10,883 bases of DNA from Pleurotus ostreatus/Saccharomyces cerevisiae fusant (taxonomy: Eukaryota; Opisthokonta): contig JAMQCK010001196.1 of the NCBI GenBank assembly GCA_024196135.1, forward strand, positions 1 through 10,883, given 5' to 3'. Under the pieces are notes generated by a model. The model was not told where the DNA came from. It did no database searches and saw nothing but the letters and a program-made list of their open reading frames with translations. The position numbers were made by a program, and so were the translations under genes. This document shows, piece after piece, positions 1-8,210 of this stretch (its first letter is position 1; every line of letters starts with the position of its first letter).

Positions 1-54
1 GGCTCAGGACGGCCACACTTAGTCGCTGAGCGCTGAGCGTTGAGAGATAATAAA
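1..54 (+). repeat. Left inverted-repeat arm
   Basis: This arm pairs with 390-443 at about 83% identity. Positions 25-45 are a run of three heptamers (GCTGAGC, GCTGAGC, GTTGAGA). It may continue upstream, outside the window. Confidence 0.75.
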
Positions 55-389
55 CTAGGCACGCCGTCAGCGGAAACGTGATTCTTGGCGTCCGCCGCCC
101 GCCCACGCCGCGTCACAAAAGTTGAACATGCCTGTCACGCCTATGGTCTCTCTTCTCCAGAGTAAGGCCGTCATGCCGATACTCGGACCTTGTCCGCGAG
201 CTGTGATGATGACTCACCTTGAGCACTCTCAAAAACCGATATATGTGGCACACATCGAGTGCAGGAGGCCGGAAGGTGAGGAGCTGCTCGGAGACTGCGT
301 GACACGGGAATATCCGAATCACAGGCGGCGCATCAACGCGCATCACCGCTCCATCACTCGCGGGGCGGACGAAGTGCTCCGAAGCCGAG

Positions 390-443
390 TTGATTTTTTC
401 TCAACGCTCAACGCTCAGCAGCTAAGTGTGGCCATCCAGACCC
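390..443 (-). repeat. Right inverted-repeat arm
   Basis: This is the reverse complement of the arm at 1-54, with nine mismatches, five of them transitions. The match fades inward of position 390. Outward it cannot be followed, because the partner arm ends at the window edge. Confidence 0.75.
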
Positions 444-1069
444 TGAAGCGCATCCGTAATGCCCGAATCAGACCCAGCACGATGTTTAGCGGCAACTTCA
501 TCGAGCACCAGCGTTCTGAGAGAGCGTGCATGGACCCGCGCACTCATTGAAGGAAGGAGCAGGGCTCGAATGAGGTTTTTGGCACGTCCCAGCGAGCAGC
601 GACATGGATGAAGACGACGAAAGGTTTTGGGCTAAGCCATCCTTGGAAACCCGCGGATCCCATGGACTTTATCAGTGACCCAACGCGCCTGCATATTCTT
701 GCCCCCAGTTCCACTCGAATTCAGCAGAACCACTCGTGAATTTTGGAACACAAGTGTAGACGCAACTCGCCATACGATTCTTCTGCCCGACGAGCGCTGT
801 TTCGATCTGTATGCAAGCGTGTACAGATGAGTAGAAGCCAGTCTATCATCACGTTAGCGATGTGGTACGTCCCCGAGGGCCCTTCGCGCATGCGATCGCG
901 GATGACCATCACGGGCTACGCGAGGGCGTAGGCGCCGAGGCGTCTTCGTGTAACTCCGTACGCCTCCCACATTCGCTTCGACTCGTACCAAACTGGCCGA
1001 ACCAACGACCCCCTGCATCTGCTGCGCGCGAACGTCCTCGAGGTCCACTCCTTATAAAGTCGACCCTCA
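444..1069. other. Intergenic stretch without a recognisable gene
   Basis: These 626 bases lie between the inverted-repeat element and the stop codon of the carrier gene. Open frames on both strands are short, have no recognisable motifs and overlap one another. The right end should contain the 3' untranslated region of the carrier gene. I see no tRNA, no clear repeat and no splice-consistent exon chain. Confidence 0.5.
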
Positions 1070-2490
1070 TTATGCGATGAGCCGCATGACATTTTCGTAT
1101 ACCGTGAATACGATCCCTCCACTGCACTATAGGGATCATCAGCAAATGCAATACTGGACAACGCCTGGCCAGAGTGGCCATGCATAACAGTGCAAGAGCC
1201 CATGCATAACAGGGCAAGAGCTCATGCATAGCAGGAGCGAAGGTCATGTACTCACCACCAACCGTACCAACCGTGGACCCGTGCCTGTCCAGAAGCGCAG
1301 GATACCCTCTTCGGTGGCGATGCGGTACGCGCAGTGCAGGACGCCGCGGTATTGTGAGCGTGCATCGAGCGATTGCATGCGGGTCTTGACGACGCTGGGG
1401 TAGGGATAAGCATGGTTTCGAGGCATAGTTTGTAGGACGAGTAGATGGCACGGAGAAGATAAGGGAGGGCGGGAGGTGGGTACAGGCAGCTTACTCTAGC
1501 GGCATCGTCGTGTAAACCGTGACCAGACCTGCGACCGCACCGATACCGAAAGTGATCGTGGAGGGGAGTTGTTGGCCAGGACGCGCGGTGGACTAGCATA
1601 CGGATGAGCATACAGCTTGACTAGAAATGGGATGCGTCACACACCTGCACGAACTGCTTGAGCGTCGTGTACGTTGTGAACCGCACGGCCGAGTTCGCGC
1701 CTTGACGGGCCATCTGGAAGAGAAATGAGCGCTCGGCTACTTCAGGAGGGCAGATCCCTCCTTGGGGGCGCAAAGGTCACCCACCACTGGTATCAAGCCG
1801 CGGTAGATCCCCCGAATGCCCTCTGTGCGCACGATGGATATGGTACCGTGCACAAGACCGCGGTACTGGGGGTTCGGACGCTTCGCGTCGTCGATGAGCT
1901 TGGTCCTAAGATGATGAATGGGATGTTCTCGCTGCAGAGAAAGGAATCCACGCACTTGATCGTCTCGCTCGGCGTCACTGCGAGGATCGCCTCGGCCATT
2001 CCTGCGCCCAATCCAGCTGCATGCCTCGTGAGTCGCCTCTTCTCCACGCACGACCAATTCCAACTCACCCAGCAAGCTCCTTGGTGCGCTCACTTTACCC
2101 TGTATGTTTCTCAGCACTCTCCTTGAGTAGTGTACCACTGCTACGTACATTCTCGTCCGCCAACATCGCCTTCAAATGATCATAGGTCAAGAACCTGACC
2201 CCCGCCTTCGCCGCGTTCCCAACTACCAACGCGCCGCACCCCGCATACAGCCCCTTCACCCCATGCTCTTTCACAGTATTGCGCAGAATACTCAGCGGCG
2301 CCTCCCTCTGGCCGCCGAACTGCGCGCGCGTCTTGACGAACTCGGTCGGGTAGGTGATGAAGGCCTCGACGGCGCCCGCGGTCGCGCCGGCGAAGAGGGA
2401 GTGCGCGGCCTTCTCGCGCTTGGCTGGTGAGGAGGCAGTGGATGTGGAAGGGGAGGCCGCGGCCGCGGCTGCGGTGGTAGAGGAGCTCAT
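1070..2490 (-). CDS. CTP1: Mitochondrial tricarboxylate (citrate) carrier, SLC25 family, Ctp1/SLC25A1 type
   Basis: This is an inner-membrane antiporter that would export mitochondrial citrate in exchange for malate or another tricarboxylate. Exons on the minus strand are 2490-2149, 2099-2069, 2016-1956, 1905-1785, 1713-1645, 1592-1495, 1394-1256 and 1126-1070. They join in frame to 305 aa, the usual carrier length. All three tandem-repeat signatures are present: PTEFVKTR (residues 48-55), PSETIKTK (140-147) and PLDVVKTR (239-246). Citrate-carrier features include GAGMAEA, QGANSAVRF and a GGIVFTVYE end. The start at 2490 sits in a good CACCATG context. The frame stays open upstream to 2706, but that stretch has no carrier features. 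The first 27 residues are rich in Ala, Ser and Thr. Introns are 49-129 nt with GT-AG ends; exon 2 is only 31 nt. The family is certain; the exact substrate is inferred. Confidence 0.95.
1179..1250. repeat. 22-bp tandem repeat inside the last intron of the carrier gene
   Basis: Three head-to-tail units start at 1179, 1201 and 1223, and the opening tetramer CATG recurs at 1245. Units one and two differ at two of 22 positions; unit three is more diverged. Each unit begins CATGCATA. The array lies wholly inside the intron 1127-1255, the longest intron of this gene. Confidence 0.85.
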
Positions 2491-3368
2491 GGTGGGTGGA
2501 GATGGCAGGGGCGTCCGACTCACTGACGCGCTCGATGCCACGCGTGGTGATCTTGATCGTCGATCAGCGCGGCGTGCATCACGATGATGAGCTTCGAGTT
2601 CGACTCGACCTCGAGACGCATTCTTTGCAGAGATTCTTTCGGGACTGCTTTGTTTAGCTTCCTCTATCATCCGCCCGACTAGGACTCTGATGCTGGACGA
2701 AGTCATTCCTGAGCCGCTCGCATCGTCTGGTAGTTAGGCCAGTTCCACTTGGACATGGCCCTCTCAGACAGACTACAGACAACGAAGGAAACAAGCCACG
2801 AGTAGCGATACCGTGAACTCCAATACGTCTCAAGCTCTTCATGTAGTACTCAGAATCTATCGGTCTAGGAGAGCTGCTCATGCCATAGCCCACCGTCGAG
2901 GTTTTCGGCACTTGCCGCCCACGGAAGAATCCGAATGCGATCACCCTTACCTAAGTGCCACGAGACATGCTCTTGACTTCAACGCCGAACACGCACAAGC
3001 AACTGAAAGCGCAGTTCCCCTTTTTTTCAAGCCGTCTATTTCAACAGAATCAGGTAAAGCGCCCTGTTCAGAGCTTAAAAGCGCCACTCGCTAAGACCTA
3101 AGCCTCGAAAGCTCACCATATCTGTAGTGCAGGAACAACAAGACGTCTTGCTTCGGGCGCACGACACAAACTTCAGCGCGCTCGTGAACGACGCCTCAGC
3201 TAACATCGGACGTGCGTCCTTTTTGTCAATGAACCATCAAATCTCGTGCTCCTCTGAACCTCTCCACCACTTCCATTCGCGTGTTCGCCTCTCATTGACC
3301 TTGTTCATCAAGCCAACTTGTACTGATCCCTGTAATAGACTTTCCAATCATCCGCTCTACGGGTCAAG
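2491..3368. other. Divergent intergenic region between the carrier and deacetylase genes
   Basis: These 878 bases separate the start codons of two genes that point away from each other, so they should hold both promoters and both 5' untranslated regions. I see no convincing TATA box at a useful distance from either start. Position 3019 begins a run of eight T. Open frames here are short and not recognisable. An untranslated first exon for either gene cannot be excluded. Confidence 0.5.
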
Positions 3369-5380
3369 ATGGTACGAACATACGAGAAGTTTACCTACTC
3401 GGGCTCTCCCTACTTTCCCGATCGTGGTCCGTACGGTGTGGCAGAACCCATAACGGAACGAATCAATGTGAGTGTCTCTCCTTTTCTCGCCCATATTCAC
3501 AATGGCGCGCTACCCTGAGGCGCTGGTGCATACTGATCCCACTTTCGCAGCCCCATTCACGACCTGCGGTTTCGTACTACTTCCCAAAAGGCGTCGGCTC
3601 TTATCACTTTGGGGTGAGTAATCCGAGGGTTTCTCGAGTCGCTATTTGCTATCATACTGAACAACGCCACGCAGGAACTACACCCCATGAAGCCTCATCG
3701 CCTGACTCTGACAAACGCGCTTGTTATGGGCTATGGCCTCGACAAGCAGATACACGAGATCTTCGACGCGCGACCAGCCACCCGAGAAGAGCTCGAGGTA
3801 TACCACGACGCGGACTATATCGAGTACTTGAGCAAGTACGTTCGACTTTCCGTGATTCTTCATGTCCTCGCCCAATCTTCTCCTTACCTATCTAACGTCT
3901 ACTGCGCGCTTCTCATACTAACTGCGTTCCAGAGTCACGCCACAAAACCAGAAGTCCATGAAAGCCGAAGTGGAGGCGCACAATTGCGGCGAGGACTGCC
4001 CCGTCTTCGCTGGCATGTACGATTTCTGCCGCAAGTACGCTGGCGGCACTCTTGCAGCGGCGAGGAAATTGTGCTCGGGGAAGACGGACATCGCCATCAA
4101 TTGGTCGGGCGGGCTTCACCACGCGAAGCGAGGGGAGGCGAGCGGGTTCTGCTACGTGAATGATATTGTGTTGGGTATTCTTGAATTGTTGAGGTAAGCC
4201 TCGCGAACTTCTCATTGTTGATTCTTTGTCGTCGGCATTGCTCACTAAAATCAGATACTACCCACGAGTGCTCTACATCGACATCGACATCCACCACGGC
4301 GACGGCGTCGAGCTGGCATTTTACCACACCAACCGCGTCATGACCCTCTCCTTCCACAAGTATACCGGCGAGTTCTTCCCTGGGACCGGCAAGCTGGACG
4401 ACAACGGCATAGGCCTCGGGAAGCACTTCGCGCTCAACGTACCGCTGCAGGACGGGATCGACGACAAGATGTATTTGGATTTATTCAAGAGCATCGTGAA
4501 CGACGTGCGCGACAAGTACCAGCCCTCTGCTATCGTACTGCAGTGCGGAGCGGATTCTCTGGGTTGCGATCGTCTGGGCGCGTTCAATCTGTCCATCGCG
4601 GCCCACGGAGCGTGCGTAGGACATGTTCGCGCGTTCGGCATACCGCTACTCGTCGTCGGTGGCGGTGGATACACGCTCAACAACGTCAGCCGCTGTTGGA
4701 CGTACGAAACCGCCGTCCTCGCGGGCGCGACCGTGCCCGACGCCCTCCCACGTACACCCTACGACTCCTTCTTCGCGGACTCCCGATGGACTCTACACCC
4801 CCCACTTACCGGGCGCGTCGACAACCAGAACACGCCGCAGAGCCTAGCGAAGATCACCAGTGCCATCCGCGGCAAGCTGCGCTACCTCGAGGGCGCGCCC
4901 AGCGTGCAGATGCAGGAGATCCCGCCAGATCTGGAGGGTTTGCTGGCAGAGGAGGAGCGCACGGCGGAAGAGCACGCAGAGGAGCGCGGCGCGGAGTCAG
5001 CGGGCGAGTTTCGCGAGGCGGAGGACAAGGCTGAGCCTGAGGGTGTTAGTGATTCCATGCGCGTCGACTCCGAGGACGTGGAGGCAGATACCTCGGGAGT
5101 GTACGGGCGGCGGACGGGCCCTGCCCGGAGAGCGCGCACGCGCACCCGGGCGAACGCGGTGCCACATCCGCATACGGATGATGACAGCGCGTCAGACGTG
5201 CCCGCGCCACCGAAGAGGGGAAGGGGCAGAGGTCGCGGTCGCCCGCGCGGCCGGGGGAGGGGAGGCAGGGGGAGAGGGGCGCGGCCCACAGTAGCAACAG
5301 CAGCAGCCATAGAGGACACCACCGCGGGCGAGTCGTCCACGGTGGACTCCCCGGCCCCGGAGATGGAGGTAGATAGCTGA
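3369..5380 (+). CDS. HOS2: Class I histone deacetylase, Hos2/HDAC3 type
   Basis: This is a zinc-dependent lysine deacetylase; in yeast Hos2 works in the Set3 complex. Exons 3369-3467, 3551-3613, 3675-3835, 3933-4193 and 4255-5380 join in frame to 569 aa. The start has an AAGATGG context and precedes the conserved block closely. The catalytic domain runs over residues 42-410 or so: HPMKPHRL (57-64), the general-base pair H170-H171 in GGLHHAK, zinc ligands D206, H208 (DIDIHHGDG) and D295 ([12 protein letters not shown]), and catalytic Y334 in GGGGYT. The motifs [17 protein letters not shown] and the RWTLHP region fit Hos2/HDAC3 better than Rpd3. The N-terminus is about 35 residues longer than HDAC3. 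The tail is acidic (about 435-490) and then GR-rich with an AT-hook-like GRP (515-539). Introns are 61-97 nt. The enzyme class is certain; the Hos2 branch is likely. Confidence 0.96.
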
Positions 5381-5571
5381 TCCGGGATCTGCCGATGTGA
5401 AGGCACGGAAGTTGAAGTTGCGTCACGCGTGACAGCACTTCTTGCCACCGACCACTGCGACCCCCGTTGCCAGCCTCCTGTCGTCTTGTACCCGCTTTTT
5501 CATCTTGGCGACTGTATACTACTTGGACTGTCTTGACCCTGCTTTGCGTCCGAACACCCTTGACGCTTGCT

Positions 5572-6391
5572 ATGGATCGCCTCTTCCTCAGCAAGGATAG
5601 CTTTCTCTATGACTTTCCTCCCGCTGTCGCTCTGCTTGGGAAAAACCACGACCGAGCAGTCGCGAAGCTGACGCCATACCTCGAGGACGGCTCGTTGTCT
5701 CAGAGGGACTTCGACAGCACCTTGAACCTGGTCGACACCGTAATGGACGAACGTCTGAGCGTGAGCAAGCGAACCTTCTCGAAAAAAAATGCTCGTTGTT
5801 CACCCAGATTGCAGCGCACGAATAGGATCCTACACTACGCCGGATTCTGGGCATTCAGCATGCTCGCGACGAACAGAATGCTATCGCGGCGACGATGGCC
5901 ATTCCCCGCGCGCGCCGTAGTCAATATGGTGCCAGCAGCAGCAGTAGCCGAGCTCTATCTGGTGAACCGAGTAATTCTCGTGGACCACACCAGATGGGAA
6001 GGCGGCCTCGCCAACCGTACGCGCATGCGTGGCATACTTTCTGAGCTGGCCCACTTAGGTAAGTTCGCTTCTTTGCCGCGCCTACACGTCAAAGTCACAC
6101 GCTTCGACAGAATACGGCACGTTCACAGCGGCTCAGGCTGAGCAATCAACAGCACCAGAAGCTGAGCAGCCCGTCGGACGCTGGGTAGAGCTCCGCAGGA
6201 AGTGGGCGGCCTCGAGAGCGAAACGAACCTCGGGCGCCCAGATAGCTGCCCAGGCTGCTGGTTCCGAGGACCCCGTGGAGGTCGCAGAGGCGACCATACC
6301 CACACTTCCGCACGAACCCGCTGCGCTTACGGCGGAGGAGAGGCGATTCAATGAGCTTGTGGATATACGGGAAAGGACTTCGTCGTACTGA
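5572..6391 (+). CDS. Unrecognised two-membrane-segment protein, tandem paralog A
   Basis: I do not recognise this family. Exons 5572-5760, 5815-6058 and 6111-6391 give 237 aa. The N-terminal part has a PYLEDGSLS segment followed by TLNLV. Two hydrophobic stretches follow at about residues 68-86 and 97-118, separated by basic SRRRWP, so a membrane hairpin is likely. Next come W124-E-G-G-L with TRMRGILSEL (132-141), RWVELRK (168-174) and, at the end, LTAEERRFNELVD (217-229). The gene downstream (6901-7786) shares each of these blocks and both intron positions and phases (0, then 1), so the two are tandem duplicates. Intron 1 is 54 nt and has no in-frame stop, so an unspliced form would add 18 basic-rich residues before the first membrane segment. 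The ATG at 5572 is the first in frame. Existence as a gene is well supported by the paralog comparison; the function is unknown. Confidence 0.82.
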
Positions 6392-6900
6392 TATGCCTTG
6401 TGAGGTTGTAAGACGTACTTCGTAGGTCGTATATCTCCATCATAGACGACTCACTTCCCCTCCCTTTCACTGTATTTCAAGCCTACATATACATAGACAA
6501 CATATAGCTTAGTACTTTGCTTTTGGTATCTCATCCCCACGCATACATATCATCACTCGAGCAACTGGATTCCCCCCACATCGCCCTTCATGACCAGGAA
6601 AGCCTTCGAACACACGTAGTTTTGGCCTTGCGGGTACCGTGGCTTAGGACGAGTTGCACGTATGACCGATCCTCCGGCAGAGTGCGAGATTTGTACGGCC
6701 GGGTGGGCTCGCTTTGAGGTTATGGACAGGTGTGGGTCCACATAAATCGCGCGCACGTGCTCTATTGCCGCACGGCATCCGACCGCGTCCAGTGCGGTCA
6801 TCTTCCTTCCTACCTTCACGTCGGTGAGCTCGACGAAACTTCATAGCGTGAAACCCCAGAGAATAACTTATCCCTGCACAAGCCTAGACAGACGTGAAAT
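6392..6900. other. Intergenic region between the two paralogs
   Basis: These 509 bases hold the 3' untranslated region of the first paralog and the promoter region of the second. An AT-richer stretch with ATATAC-like motifs lies at about 6484-6510. A minus-strand open frame of 88 codons (6553-6819) shows no known motif. I see no strong TATA box just before 6901. Confidence 0.5.
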
Positions 6901-7786
6901 ATGGACCCCTCTGCTGGGTCCTCCTTCAGTGCTGAATCAACCGGCAATGGCGAGCCAGACCGGCGGATGCCGTTCCCTCTCGCGATCCTGGGAACTCAGC
7001 GCGAGACTGCTGCCAACCTTCTGAGGCCCTACATCGAAGAAGGTCGTCTAAGCGAAAGCGATGCCGCGCGCACGCTGGACCTTGTGTCGGCGGACAAGAC
7101 GGTATGTGTTCAGTCGTCCATTCGTGAACCCGTACTTGCATGCGGCACAACTTGAACTGATGAATATTTTGCAGATCTTCCACCGCGCAGTAGTCCCCGC
7201 GGCTGTGGGTACCGCCGTATCCGTCGTGCTATACTACGCGATGTCCCGCAGGGGATACTCCTTGGGCAAGCGCGTCATGGTCCCCGCTGGCGTCGGCACC
7301 ATCCTTGGGGAAACCATCACCATCAAGCGCCTCCGCGACGACTACGCGGGCTGGAAGAACGGGCTGACGGACGAAACCGCCATGCGCGAGGTCCTGCGCG
7401 AGCTGATGTATGCTAGTAAGTGCAACTATCCACTTCAGATACACCAAAGCCTTGATACTGCTATAGACAACCGCCGTAGAGAAGCAACGGGTCAAGGACC
7501 TGCGCCGGCTCAGACTGGTCGTGTGCAGCAGCAAGTACAGGCCGACGCGCCCGTTGACCGCTGGAGCGAGTTGCGGAAGGAGGCGGGCGTTACGCAGCCG
7601 TCGTCCTGGGATACGCTCCGGCAATCGAAGGGGCGTGCGGGGCTGCCGCCGCCCATAGCACCAGCGTCTCCCACCGGAGCGCAAGCTGCGGCAGCGGCGT
7701 CGCCGCCCGCGGAGCAGCTGGAGATGACGCCGGAGGAGCGGCGCTTCAAGGAGATGATGGACAGGGAGAACAGGCCGTCGATGTAA
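6901..7786 (+). CDS. Unrecognised two-membrane-segment protein, tandem paralog B
   Basis: I do not recognise this family. Exons 6901-7101, 7175-7415 and 7467-7786 give 253 aa. The start has a good AATATGG context. Residues 44-60 (PYIEEGRLS then TLDLV) match paralog A. Two hydrophobic, glycine- and alanine-rich segments at about 72-90 and 101-117 flank the basic SRRG turn. Then follow GWKNGL (126-131), TAMREVLREL (135-144), RWSELRK (179-185), a Pro/Ala/Gln-rich linker and MTPEERRFKEMMD (234-246). Introns are 73 nt (phase 0) and 51 nt (phase 1), at the same places as in paralog A. The 51-nt intron has no in-frame stop and could be retained, adding 17 residues. The hairpin layout, with charged helices on both sides, suggests an organelle or endoplasmic-reticulum membrane protein; this is inference. 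Confidence 0.87.
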
Positions 7787-8210
7787 GCGCACAAGCGTCC
7801 TGTTATGCAGATGAATGCAACGTAAATTGCAAGCAACCCCCTCTCATAACCTTCCCCGACGTGCTGAGCGTGGAGAGAGACGAAAGTCAAACGAGAAAGC
7901 ATGAGTCCAAAAAGCGAGCGTCATAACATTCGTGGCGTAAAGGGCAACATATTTCGTACACAACAGGTATCAAGTTCAGTCCTCGTCAAAGTATGTCCTC
8001 CATCGCACTAGCAGCTACTCAAGAATGCAGTCCTCGGCCGCAGAGGCACGGACGCTGTAGGCTCTTACACGCGCGGTGCATCCCCGCCCGTTGAAAGCAC
8101 CCCATCATGCCGACGTGCAAGAGGTAGCGAACAGATCAAACAAACAAGAGTCGGTGTACAGACGCAAACACTCCAAGAGTCGGCGTGAACACGGAAGGGC
8201 CCAAGAGTCA
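7787..8210. other. Convergent intergenic region with both 3' untranslated regions
   Basis: The second paralog (plus) and the P450 gene (minus) end toward each other across these 424 bases. I see no gene. The right end carries degenerate direct repeats (8145-8210). Confidence 0.55.
8145..8210. repeat. Degenerate 28-29-bp direct repeats beside the P450 stop codon
   Basis: The octamer CAAGAGTC recurs at 8145, 8174 and 8202. The first two units continue in parallel (CGGTGTACAGACG and CGGCGTGAACACG), which points to a decayed tandem repeat in the 3' untranslated region of the P450 gene. Confidence 0.6.

Larger units (their letters stand above)
1..443. mobile_element. Probable non-autonomous DNA transposon (MITE-like) bounded by inverted repeats
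   Basis: Positions 1-54 and 390-443 are inverted copies of each other. I count 45 of 54 matches, with a perfect 12-bp core GGCCACACTTAG, and most of the differences are C/T or A/G changes. Each arm contains short iterations of a GCTGAGC-type heptamer. The interior (55-389) has no recognisable transposase; the open frames there are short and match nothing I know. The right outer end reads CAGGGTCTGG when taken inward, which resembles the CAGGG-type ends of hAT elements, but this is only a resemblance. The left end lies at the window edge, so the true border and any target-site duplication cannot be seen. The inverted repeat is observed; the transposon identity is inferred. Confidence 0.6.

Noticed and set aside
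122..550. Plus-strand open frame of 142 codons at the left end.
   Set aside because: It runs through the right inverted-repeat arm and beyond it, and has no recognisable domain, so it is likely chance in GC-rich sequence.
1053..1059. TATAAAG on the plus strand.
   Set aside because: It lies just beyond the stop codon of the minus-strand carrier gene, and no plus-strand gene follows it.
1179..1250. Possible CRISPR-like array.
   Set aside because: The units are contiguous with no spacers, and the locus is a eukaryotic intron.
2491..2706. N-terminal extension of the carrier from an ATG at 2706.
   Set aside because: The frame is open, but the extra 72 residues have no carrier features, and the ATG at 2490 has a strong CACCATG context and gives the normal length.
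4882..5594. Long open frames opposite the deacetylase tail.
   Set aside because: They are antisense shadows of a GC-rich coding exon with strong codon bias.
6553..6819. Minus-strand open frame of 88 codons between the two paralogs.
   Set aside because: No known motif, poor agreement with the flanking gene layout, and it would overlap the promoter of the second paralog. It cannot be fully excluded without transcripts.
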